Origin: Sva-25 sp037385685
GTDB taxonomy: Bacteria; Pseudomonadota; Gammaproteobacteria; Chromatiales; Chromatiaceae
Length of the DNA: 11,595 nt
Reading direction: 5' to 3'
Assembly: GCA_037385685.1 (NCBI GenBank)
Contig: JARRMW010000047.1
Span: forward strand, 1-11,595
Positions 1 through 5,665 of the stretch are shown here, one piece after another. The position numbers and the translations under genes were made by a program. The notes beneath the pieces are model-generated. The model had not been told where the DNA came from. It saw only the letters and a list, made by a program, of their open reading frames with translations, and made no database searches. Within the stretch, counting starts at the first letter, position 1. The number at the start of each line of letters is the position of its first letter.

Positions 1-48
1 TATAACGACTTCGGGATGCCCGCAAACCGCGAAATGGAGGGGAAATGA
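1..48 (+). other. Possible 3' tail of an upstream gene
   Basis: The frame starting at base 1 stays open for 15 codons and ends at a TGA (46-48), giving a tail ending in ...NREMEGK. It is too short to recognise and the coding assignment is uncertain. No hairpin plus T-run terminator is visible before the leuA promoter, although a T-rich stretch lies at 79-90. In related bacteria leuA often follows ilv genes or pssA, but nothing here identifies either. Confidence 0.2.
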
Positions 49-99
49 GGCGTGCTCGAGGTAATAGGTTCTGACGATTGTTTTCTTTTGAAATTCTGA

Positions 100-128
100 T
101 TGGCAAACCCGGGCGGTACAGTTATATT
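100..128 (+). promoter_or_regulatory. Sigma-70-type promoter for the leu leader and leuA
   Basis: A -35 box TTGGCA (100-105, five of six consensus bases) and a -10 box TATATT (123-128, five of six) are separated by exactly 17 nt. Transcription would start near 135 and give a leader of about 310 nt before leuA. This is the best-looking promoter in the window. A second -10-like TATAGT lies at 181-186 but has no convincing -35 at a normal distance. Confidence 0.6.
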
Positions 129-229
129 TCAGTTGTCGTTAAGAACAGGTTTGAATTGGCGATTGAGGCTGTACATTAAATATAGTCCCAGGCATCAGAC
201 AACGACACCTCGAACGCTACGAACGGATC

Positions 230-334
230 ATGAAAGCCAAACGCATCGACATCACACCCGATCGCGATGTTTCCACGGGAAACAGGCTTCCCCACGCCCT
301 CTTTTCCCTTCTCCTGCTGCGTCTACTGCCCTGA
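230..334 (+). CDS. Leucine-rich leader peptide upstream of leuA (candidate attenuator peptide)
   Basis: This is a 34-codon ORF starting at ATG 230 and ending at TGA 332-334, about 110 nt upstream of leuA. Its last 12 residues read ALFSLLLLRLLP: seven of the final eleven codons specify leucine (CTC, CTT, CTC, CTG, CTG, CTA, CTG). A run of codons for the pathway's end product, placed just before alternative hairpins, is the hallmark of amino-acid leader peptides such as E. coli leuL. Slow leucyl-tRNA supply would stall the ribosome on this cluster and change folding of the RNA downstream. The stop codon lies in the loop of the first hairpin, as expected for such a device. The start is less certain than the leucine cluster, because only a weak GGA lies upstream of the ATG. 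Confidence 0.6.
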   Translation: MKAKRIDITPDRDVSTGNRLPHALFSLLLLRLLP

Positions 335-366
335 GGGGCACCACGATACGAAGCCCTGGCGAGGGC
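327..366 (+). promoter_or_regulatory. Mutually exclusive hairpins of a putative leu attenuator
   Basis: Hairpin 1:2 pairs TGCCC (327-331) with GGGCA (336-340) around a TGAG loop that includes the leader stop codon. Hairpin 3:4 pairs GCCCT (353-357) with AGGGC (362-366) around a GGCG loop. Segment 2 (GGGGC, 335-339) can instead pair with segment 3 (353-357), which would prevent 3:4. Segment 1 (328-332) can also pair with segment 4. Stalling on the leucine codons would cover segment 1 and favour 2:3. The classic attenuator layout is therefore present, but 3:4 is followed by GAAAAACG and not a T-run. If it regulates, it may work through Rho or through translation of leuA and not as an intrinsic terminator. 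All of this is inferred by eye. Confidence 0.4.
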
Positions 367-418
367 GAAAAACGACGCATCCCAATCAGTAGTTGAACCA
401 ATTCGAAAAGGCCGTAAA

Positions 419-437
419 CTCTGCGGCTCAGCAGGAG
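419..437 (+). promoter_or_regulatory. leuA ribosome binding site inside a small hairpin
   Basis: The Shine-Dalgarno AGGAG (433-437) sits 9 nt before the leuA ATG at 447, which supports that start. CTCTGC (419-424) can pair with GCA-GAG (431-433 and 435-437, with G434 bulged) around a six-base loop. This would hide the ribosome binding site and offers a translational way for the leader to control leuA. The helix is short, so this is tentative. Confidence 0.35.
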
Positions 438-446
438 AGATTCCAC

Positions 447-1953
447 ATGAGTAAAGACAAGCTCATCATTTTTGACACCACGTTGCGAGACGGAGAGCAG
501 AGTCCCGGGTCTCGAGAAACTGCGCGTGGATGTTATCGAGGCAGGCTTCCCGATCGCGAGCCCCGGTGACTTCGAGGCCGTGAAGGCCGTGGCTGAGAGC
601 GTCAAGGATTCGACTGTCTGCGGTCTTGCGCGGGCACTCGACAAGGATATTGATCGTGCCGGCGAAGCCCTGAAAAATGCCAATTCTGGCCGCATACACA
701 CCTTTATTGCGACCTCGCCGATCCACATGGAGCACAAGCTTCGCATGTCACCGGATCAGGTCGTCGAGCAGGCAGTCCATGCTGTCAGGCGGGCGCGGCA
801 ATACACCGATAATGTCGAGTTCTCGGCCGAGGACGCGGGCCGTTCGGAGATCGATTTTCTCTGTCGCATCTTCGACGCCGTCATCGAGGCCGGCGCGACC
901 ACGCTGAACGTGCCTGATACGGTCGGTTATGCCATGCCATGGCAGTTTGGCGAAACCATCAGGACACTGATCGAGCGTATTCCCAATTCCGACAAGGCAG
1001 TCTTCTCGGTGCATTGTCACAACGATCTTGGGCTGGCTGTCGCCAACTCGCTCTCTGCAGTCATGAACGGTGCGCGCCAGGTCGAGTGCACGATCAACGG
1101 CCTCGGCGAACGCGCCGGCAATGCCTCACTCGAGGAAGTCGTCATGGCCGTTCGCACGCGCCCGGATGTCTACAGCTGCGACACCGGGCTCGATACCACA
1201 AACATCGTCGCCTGCTCGAAGCTGGTCTCCAATATCACGGGCTTTCCTGTCCAGCCGAACAAGGCGATTGTCGGCGCCAACGCCTTTGCCCACGAGTCGG
1301 GCATTCACCAGGATGGCGTCCTCAAAAGCCGCGAGACCTACGAGATCATGCGTGCGCAGGACGTGGGATGGACGCAGAACCGCATGGTGCTCGGCAAGCA
1401 CTCCGGACGAAATGCCTTCCGCACGCGTCTCGAGGAACTCGGCTACGGGTTCGACAGCGAGGCAGAGCTGAATGACGCTTTCCGTCGTTTCAAGGATCTC
1501 GCCGATCGCAAGCACGAGATTTTCGACGAGGACCTGCAAGTGCTGGTCTCCGAGACCGAGAGTGAATCGATCAGCGAACGCGTGCGCCTGGTCGCCCTGA
1601 AAGTCTGTTCCGAAACCGGCGAAAAGCCTGAAGCGACCGTGACGCTCTCGATCGATGGCGAGGAGAAAACCCTGTCTGCCAAGGGTGGCGGTCCCGTCGA
1701 CGCCGCGTTCAAGGCAATCAAGTCGCTTGTCGGTACCGAGGCGAAACTGCAGCTCTATTCGGTGAACAACATCACCTCCGGGACTGATGCCCAGGGTGAG
1801 GTGACGGTTCGCCTCGAGCAGGATGGCCGCATTATCAACGGTCAGGGTGCTGATACCGATATCGTCATCGCGTCGGCCAAGGCCTACATCCACGGCATCA
1901 ACCGCCTGTTGCAGCCCGTGGTGCGCGAGCATCCGCAAGTCGCGGACGTCTGA
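447..1953 (+). pseudogene. leuA: 2-isopropylmalate synthase, broken near the 5' end by a deletion and frameshift
   Basis: LeuA condenses acetyl-CoA with 2-ketoisovalerate, the first committed step of leucine synthesis. ATG 447 has a good Shine-Dalgarno and begins MSKDKLIIFDTTLRDGEQSPG, the conserved first strand with the metal-binding Asp and catalytic Arg of the family. This frame then runs into TGA at 567-569 after 40 codons. The rest of the protein resumes in another frame at CTC 511 (LEKLRVDVIEAGFP) and is clean to the stop at 1951-1953. It includes the metal-binding HCHNDLG (from 1012), GERAGNASLEE, NKAIVGANAFAHESGIHQDG and the C-terminal regulatory domain ending in GQGADTDIVIASAKAYI. 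Compared with E. coli LeuA about 14 residues are missing at the junction, a net loss of 41 nt. Restored, it would be about 515 residues, normal for the family. A TTG at 472 opens the long frame, but that product would lack the catalytic first strand. A real deletion or a sequence error are both possible. Confidence 0.85.
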
Positions 1954-1962
1954 TCGCACTCC

Positions 1963-2670
1963 ATGCTTGATCAACGGCGCAAACAGCTGCTGGATGCCAT
2001 GGGTATCCGACGCTGGGTGCGCCGTGATCTTTCCGTCGATGCATTGCCGGAGTCAGACAGCGCCTCGCCGGAGCAGAGCATCACGACAGCGCCTGTGCAG
2101 CAACAGCCGGCGACTGACTGGGAAGCGCTGCGTGCGCAGGTCGCCGCCTGTGAGAAGTGCGCCCTGCATGCCAGCCGGACGCAAACGGTTTTCGGCACAG
2201 GTGACCGGAATGCCGACCTGCTGATCATCGGTGAGGCTCCGGGTGCTGACGAGGATCGTCTGGGCGAGCCCTTCGTTGGTCGTGCCGGGCAGCTGCTCGA
2301 CCAGATGCTGCTGGCGGCAGGCTTCAGGCGCAACCAGGTCTATATTGCCAACATCCTGAAATGCCGCCCTCCCGACAACCGCAATCCTGCACCGGAGGAG
2401 ATCCGTGCCTGCAGCGGATACCTGGCGTCACAAATCAGCATGCTGCAGCCGAAGGCGATACTTTCTGTCGGTGGTGTCTCTGCCACGAGCCTGCTTGAGA
2501 CCGACCAGAGCGTCGGGAAATTGCGTGGCGAGGTGCACGACTTTGGCGAAAGCCGCATTCCGCTTGTCGTGACTTACCATCCCGCCTATCTGCTGCGCAA
2601 GCCGGCAGAAAAAGCGAAGTCCTGGATCGATCTCCAGCTGCTGATGCGCGTACTGCGGGGCGTCGCATGA
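1963..2670 (+). CDS. Uracil-DNA glycosylase, family 4 (Fe-S type)
   Basis: This cytoplasmic base-excision repair enzyme removes uracil from DNA. The 235-residue protein carries the family 4 hallmarks. Four cysteines for a 4Fe-4S cluster lie at residues 63, 66, 134 and 150 (CEKC, KCRPPDNRNP, ACSGYL). The active-site motif GEAPGADED is at 90-98 with GEPFVGRAG following, and the second catalytic loop YHPAYLLR is at 205-212. The first 55 residues are a poorly conserved, Gln- and Pro-containing linker. The N-terminal helix (MLDQRRKQLLDAMGIRRW) is common in gammaproteobacterial members, supporting the ATG at 1963. It starts 9 nt after the leuA stop with no clear Shine-Dalgarno, and its own stop overlaps the rimI start by 4 nt, so it is probably translated from a leuA transcript and coupled to rimI. 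Confidence 0.93.
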   Translation: MLDQRRKQLLDAMGIRRWVRRDLSVDALPESDSASPEQSITTAPVQQQPATDWEALRAQVAACEKCALHASRTQTVFGTGDRNADLLIIGEAPGADEDRLGEPFVGRAGQLLDQMLLAAGFRRNQVYIANILKCRPPDNRNPAPEEIRACSGYLASQISMLQPKAILSVGGVSATSLLETDQSVGKLRGEVHDFGESRIPLVVTYHPAYLLRKPAEKAKSWIDLQLLMRVLRGVA

Positions 2671-3149
2671 ATGCTGTCCTGTTGCCCGGGGGGCTCGATT
2701 TCCGTCCGATGGAGCATGAGGATATCGACACGGTCATGCAGATCGAGGTGCGGTCCTATCCGCATCCCTGGAGTGGGGTGATTTTTCGCGACTGCCTGAA
2801 GGCAGGGTACCTGGGGATTATCGCTTCCAGTGACGGGCAAATGATCGGCTACGCCATGCTCTCGGTTGCGGTGGGCGAGTCGCACCTCCTGAATCTGTGC
2901 GTCGCGCCGGAATACCAGGGAAGGGGCTTTGGACGGCAACTGCTGCACCGGGTCTTTATCGAGGCCGCGCAAAAGGGAGCGCAGGTGATGTTTCTCGAGG
3001 TACGCGCGTCCAACAGCCTGGCCCAGTCACTCTATCTCGACAGTGGTTTCAACCAGATCGGAACGCGTCGCGGCTACTACCCGAATGATGAAGGTCGCGA
3101 GGATGCGCTGATCTTTGCCCGGCAGCTGCTGGAGCAGGAGCTGGACTAG
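2667..3149 (+). CDS. rimI: Ribosomal protein bS18-alanine N-acetyltransferase
   Basis: RimI is a GNAT-family enzyme that acetylates the N-terminal alanine of ribosomal protein bS18 using acetyl-CoA. The 160-residue product begins its domain at about residue 11 (DFRPMEHEDID). The acetyl-CoA pyrophosphate loop QGRGFGRQLL is at 84-93, preceded by the strand LLNLCVAPEY. LEVRASN (110-116) and the RRGYYP segment (134-139) are typical of RimI within the large GNAT superfamily. The start codon overlaps the stop of the glycosylase gene (ATGA), indicating translational coupling, and a glycosylase-rimI pair is a common arrangement in gammaproteobacteria. The gene runs towards the minus-strand glutaredoxin-like gene, with only 34 nt between the two stops and no clear terminator. 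Confidence 0.9.
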   Translation: MNAVLLPGGLDFRPMEHEDIDTVMQIEVRSYPHPWSGVIFRDCLKAGYLGIIASSDGQMIGYAMLSVAVGESHLLNLCVAPEYQGRGFGRQLLHRVFIEAAQKGAQVMFLEVRASNSLAQSLYLDSGFNQIGTRRGYYPNDEGREDALIFARQLLEQELD

Positions 3150-3183
3150 TCGGATATCGCCCGGATACCGGCCGCTGTCTGCT

Positions 3184-3561
3184 TCAGTCGGGAAACTCTT
3201 CGTTGAGGTAATTGATGATATCCCTCGACTCGTAGAGCCAGGTGACACTGCCATCGGAGCGTGTGATCTTGAGACAGGGGACCTGCCATTTACCGCCTTC
3301 GCTTTTCAGCTCCTCGCCCCAGGCCTTGTTGCGCCGTGCATCGCGTTTCTCGATCTTCAGATTCTTGCCATGCAGGACCTTGCGCACTTTCATGCAGAAG
3401 GGGCAGGAACGGAATTCATAGAGCGCGAGGCTGGCCGTGCGTGCATCGATGATCGCCTGTTCCTCCAGCGGGCGCTCGGCAGGCTCAGGGCGGGTCAGTT
3501 TTTCGTAGCCAAGGACGCCCTGGCCAATGAGCCAGCGCAGTGGCTCGAGAAGACTGCTCAT
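3184..3561 (-). CDS. Glutaredoxin-like / glutathione S-transferase N-terminal domain protein (CPFC)
   Basis: This 125-residue thioredoxin-fold protein has a dithiol active site CPFC at residues 53-56, the cis-proline segment WQVPCL at 92-97 and the glutathione-contact ES at 111-112. The order is that of a glutaredoxin or GST N-terminal domain, with no GST C-terminal helical domain. The first 45 residues form a helical extension (LLEPLRWLIGQGVLGYEKLT) that is moderately hydrophobic and might touch the membrane, but it is not a signal peptide. It probably reduces disulfides or glutathionylated proteins in the cytosol. Its ATG overlaps the bolA stop by 4 nt. BolA proteins are known partners of monothiol CGFS glutaredoxins in Fe-S handling. 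This one is CPFC, so a partnership is suggested by gene order only. Confidence 0.85.
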   Translation of the reverse strand: MSSLLEPLRWLIGQGVLGYEKLTRPEPAERPLEEQAIIDARTASLALYEFRSCPFCMKVRKVLHGKNLKIEKRDARRNKAWGEELKSEGGKWQVPCLKITRSDGSVTWLYESRDIINYLNEEFPD

Positions 3562-3887
3562 GTTTTCTCCCCGACGGTGCCGTCACCGCCCAGGCATGGG
3601 GGGGAATCCGGCGATTTCCCGTTTTTATCGAACCATTCGTCCGGTGTCATGGTGTGCAGCGCAAGAGCATGAAGCCCGCTCGCCAGTTCTTCCGAGAGCA
3701 CCCTGTTGACGGCCCGGTGGCGGTTTACCAGGCCCTCTCCGGTAAAGTCCTTGCAAACCAGGGTTACCTTGAAATGGGATTCCGAGCCAGCGGGCACATT
3801 GTGATTGTGGCTTTCATCCTCCACCTCGAGATGGAACGGATGAAAGGCCTCGGTCAGCTTCTGTGTAATGGTTTCGCGTCTGTTCAT
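3558..3887 (-). CDS. bolA: BolA family transcriptional/Fe-S protein
   Basis: BolA is a small KH-like fold protein linked to cell shape, stress and biofilm regulation in E. coli, and to Fe-S cluster trafficking with glutaredoxins. This 109-residue protein is strikingly close to E. coli BolA. It has the block DES-x-x-HNVPAGSESHFKV (24-41), the FTGE loop (48-51), the helix NRHRAVNRVL (55-64), HALALHT (73-79), and even the tail SPPC (95-98). The conserved histidines used to bind metal clusters or partners are present (His30, His38, His57). The start at 3887 overlaps the stop of the upstream Cache-domain gene (ATGA). The first residues (MNRRETITQKL) match the E. coli start, so the start is secure. 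It is the third gene of a tightly packed four-gene unit. Confidence 0.95.
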   Translation of the reverse strand: MNRRETITQKLTEAFHPFHLEVEDESHNHNVPAGSESHFKVTLVCKDFTGEGLVNRHRAVNRVLSEELASGLHALALHTMTPDEWFDKNGKSPDSPPCLGGDGTVGEKT

Positions 3888-4831
3888 AGCATGTTGCCCC
3901 AGAATGCCGAGTCCTTCGCGAGGAACTGTTCGTAAGGAATATAATGTGAGCCGTCACAGGAAAAATTCAACCCGACAATTCCGTTGAATATGTTGACCGA
4001 TCCGGCACGCAGGTAAATGGTTTCATCGGCAAAACGCAGGTACTGGAAGGTTTCCAGAATCGGCCTGATGACTTTTGCAGGCACCTTTGCATCCTCCGGA
4101 TAGGGGCGGTGTGGATAGGTCAGGCAGATATCCGGATCCATGAGCGCCTCGATGCCGAGAATGCGGTAGCGGAAAGGATCGTCAATGTGCCAGATGGTGG
4201 CGCGGCTCGATGAGAAGTGGATCTTGCCGTGAAAGACCCCGCTTTCCACCATCAGTTCCTCGATGACAGGCAGTATTTCCGCGACATGCTGATCCATCAG
4301 ACTCTCGACCCGCTTCTGCAGGAAGAGCTGGCCGCGAATTGCCGGATCGCCCTTGATTTGTTGCCAGGTCGATGGCTCTTCGTACAGCGCTCGCGTCAGC
4401 GGCAGATCCCGCAAGTCGACATCGGCGCCGAGGAAACCCAGAACGCCGTTCTCTTTTGCCCTGACAGGCTGAATGGCCGTCACAGAGGGGCGTTGTGCCC
4501 GCATGCTGATGTAGGACTCGGACAGCGACATCGCGGATTCGGAGGGAGAGGGTTGCATGTAGGGACGCCTCGAGCGGTCTCTGCCGAAATCATCCGGTAG
4601 CAGACCTTCTCCGCGCGCCGCACTGTTGCTGATCTGGATCCCGGAAGGATCCATCACATAGAGGAACTTGACGTAAGGGAGGGTTCCCAGTCCTGAGTCC
4701 AGTACCTGGTCGATTTGTTCCTTGTCTCCCCAAACAGAGCGAACCTCTTTAGCGATACGGTGCATGGGATCGACGAGCATGTTACGCAGCGAGGCGCGCT
4801 GCACCTCGATACTCTTTTTAAGGTTTTCCAT
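3884..4831 (-). CDS. Soluble Cache/PDC-type sensor domain protein without output domain
   Basis: The 315-residue protein has a Cache (PDC) fold signature at about residues 50-145: a strand pair YVKFLYVMDPSGIQISN, the typical FGRDRSRRPYMQ loop (82-93), SESYISMRAQRPSVTAIQPV and GVLGFLGADVDLRDL. Such domains usually bind small ligands outside the cell as parts of chemoreceptors and kinases. Here there is no signal peptide, no membrane helix and no kinase, GGDEF or methyl-accepting domain. The second half (about 165-315) contains a helical segment and a C-terminal block from about 252 (PAKVIRPILE through GIVGLNFSCDGSHYIPY) that I do not recognise. Its start shares one base with the DUF1820 stop and its end overlaps bolA. 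The ligand and role are unknown. Confidence 0.75.
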   Translation of the reverse strand: MENLKKSIEVQRASLRNMLVDPMHRIAKEVRSVWGDKEQIDQVLDSGLGTLPYVKFLYVMDPSGIQISNSAARGEGLLPDDFGRDRSRRPYMQPSPSESAMSLSESYISMRAQRPSVTAIQPVRAKENGVLGFLGADVDLRDLPLTRALYEEPSTWQQIKGDPAIRGQLFLQKRVESLMDQHVAEILPVIEELMVESGVFHGKIHFSSSRATIWHIDDPFRYRILGIEALMDPDICLTYPHRPYPEDAKVPAKVIRPILETFQYLRFADETIYLRAGSVNIFNGIVGLNFSCDGSHYIPYEQFLAKDSAFWGNML

Positions 4832-5163
4832 CAGTCGCTTTTTTTGCCCTGTGTCGTGAATGCAGCGGGGAAGGGAGTCACGATCGCGTTGCCGTCCAGT
4901 TCGCGAATCTTGCTGTTGCCATGGCGCGTCACCTCGTCGATCCTGATCACGGAGTGGAACGGGACATGCAGCCGTTCGACGCTGTCGAATTCGGCCTTGA
5001 GCTTCTCTTCTGACGGGTCGATGACGACTGTGGAATGCTCACCGAACCTGAGATCACTGATCTCGATAAAGCCGGGCAGGTCACCATGTTGGACATTGCC
5101 TGCATAGAGTTCGTAGACTTGTCCCTGGTTGAGGAAAGAGATGCGGTAGAGTTTCGCTGCCAT
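4831..5163 (-). CDS. DUF1820 family protein
   Basis: This 110-residue protein matches the uncharacterised DUF1820 family in the segments LYRISFLNQGQVYELYAGNV (5-24), GFIEISDLRFGE (31-42), IDPSEEKLKAEF (48-59), VPFHSVIRIDEV (67-78) and the end NAIVTPFP. No function is established. The sequence suggests a small mostly beta cytoplasmic protein with an acidic-basic linker and no cysteines or membrane segments. The start at 5163 fits the family's N-terminus. There is no Shine-Dalgarno upstream, and a promoter -10 element lies so close that transcription could begin at the ATG itself. It is the first gene of the cluster DUF1820, Cache protein, bolA, glutaredoxin-like. Its TGA shares one base with the next ATG. 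Confidence 0.9.
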   Translation of the reverse strand: MAAKLYRISFLNQGQVYELYAGNVQHGDLPGFIEISDLRFGEHSTVVIDPSEEKLKAEFDSVERLHVPFHSVIRIDEVTRHGNSKIRELDGNAIVTPFPAAFTTQGKKSD

Positions 5164-5169
5164 GCCGGG

Positions 5170-5178
5170 ATTTTACCA
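5170..5178 (-). promoter_or_regulatory. Extended -10 promoter for the DUF1820-bolA cluster
   Basis: On the minus strand the sequence reads TGGTAAAAT: a TG-n extension followed by TAAAAT (five of six bases of the -10 consensus). The distance to the DUF1820 ATG places the expected transcription start at the A of the start codon, implying a leaderless mRNA. No good -35 box is visible, which is tolerated by extended -10 promoters. A promoter further upstream cannot be excluded. Confidence 0.35.
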
Positions 5179-5195
5179 ATTTGACGCTGGCAGGG

Positions 5196-5204
5196 TGTCA
5201 TAAT
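5196..5204 (+). promoter_or_regulatory. Extended -10 promoter for hisI-gloB
   Basis: TGTCATAAT carries the TG-n extension and CATAAT (five of six bases of the -10 consensus), 29 nt before the hisI ATG at 5234. A TTGACG at 5181-5186 resembles a -35 box, but the spacing to this -10 is only 12 nt, too short to act with it. Together with the minus-strand element this makes 5164-5233 a compact divergent promoter region. Confidence 0.35.
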
Positions 5205-5233
5205 GTTGTTCGATCATTTCGCTTTGATGACAG

Positions 5234-5665
5234 ATGTGTGATTTCAAAACGCTTGAACAGGCGGCTGCCGGCAGTCGTCACTCACTGGCACGTACGCTGG
5301 ACTGCCTCAGGTACAACGATGACGGGCTGGTGCCGGCGATTGCCCAGCAGTACGACACCGGTGAAGTGCTCATGCTGGCCTGGATGAATCGTCCCGCGAT
5401 CGAGGAAAGCCTCGAAACAGGCCGCGTCTGTTACTGGTCGCGCTCGCGCCAGCAATTCTGGCGCAAGGGCGAGTCTTCCGGACAGGTACAACTCCTCAAG
5501 TCCATGGCCTTCGACTGCGATGGTGACACCATCCTGCTGAAGGTCGATCAGACAGGACCCGCCTGCCACACCGGGCGCAGGAGCTGCTTTTTTCTCGAGG
5601 TTGAGGGTGACAAGGTGACTATCGCCTCCGAGCCCATGATTGATCCGGAGGAGCTTTACAAGTGA
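5234..5665 (+). CDS. hisI: Phosphoribosyl-AMP cyclohydrolase
   Basis: HisI opens the adenine ring of phosphoribosyl-AMP, the third step of histidine synthesis, in the cytosol. The 143-residue protein starts its domain at about residue 25 (LRYNDDGLVPAIAQQYDTGEVLMLAWMN). It has ETGRVCYWSRSRQQFWRKGESSG at 61-83 and the metal site FDCDGD at 93-98. Cys95, Cys111 and Cys118 correspond to the zinc ligands of the family, and Asp94, Asp96 and Asp98 to the magnesium ligands. There is no HisE pyrophosphohydrolase domain and no hisE nearby, so this is the stand-alone type. About 20 residues precede the conserved domain, so translation could start later than the ATG at 5234. It does not lie in a his operon here; its stop overlaps the gloB GTG start by 4 nt. 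Confidence 0.95.
   Translation: MCDFKTLEQAAAGSRHSLARTLDCLRYNDDGLVPAIAQQYDTGEVLMLAWMNRPAIEESLETGRVCYWSRSRQQFWRKGESSGQVQLLKSMAFDCDGDTILLKVDQTGPACHTGRRSCFFLEVEGDKVTIASEPMIDPEELYK

Noticed and set aside
100..396. 98-codon plus-strand open frame from a TTG in the leuA leader region
   Set aside because: The TTG is the promoter -35 box, the product has biased low-complexity composition, and it overlaps the leucine-rich leader in another frame.
447..569. Programmed ribosomal frameshift as an explanation for leuA
   Set aside because: A frameshift alone would restore the frame but not the roughly 14 missing residues, and no slippery heptamer is present at the junction.
1126..1974. 282-codon open frame on the minus strand opposite leuA
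   Set aside because: It is antisense to conserved LeuA sequence and produced by GC-rich codon bias; no family features.
3150..3183. Bidirectional terminator between rimI and the glutaredoxin-like gene
   Set aside because: Only a four-pair CCGG/CCGG repeat (3161-3171) is present, without T-runs on either strand.
5181..5209. TTGACG (5181-5186) as the -35 box of a hisI promoter
   Set aside because: The only good -10 (CATAAT, 5199-5204) is 12 nt away, and hexamers at 16-18 nt match poorly.
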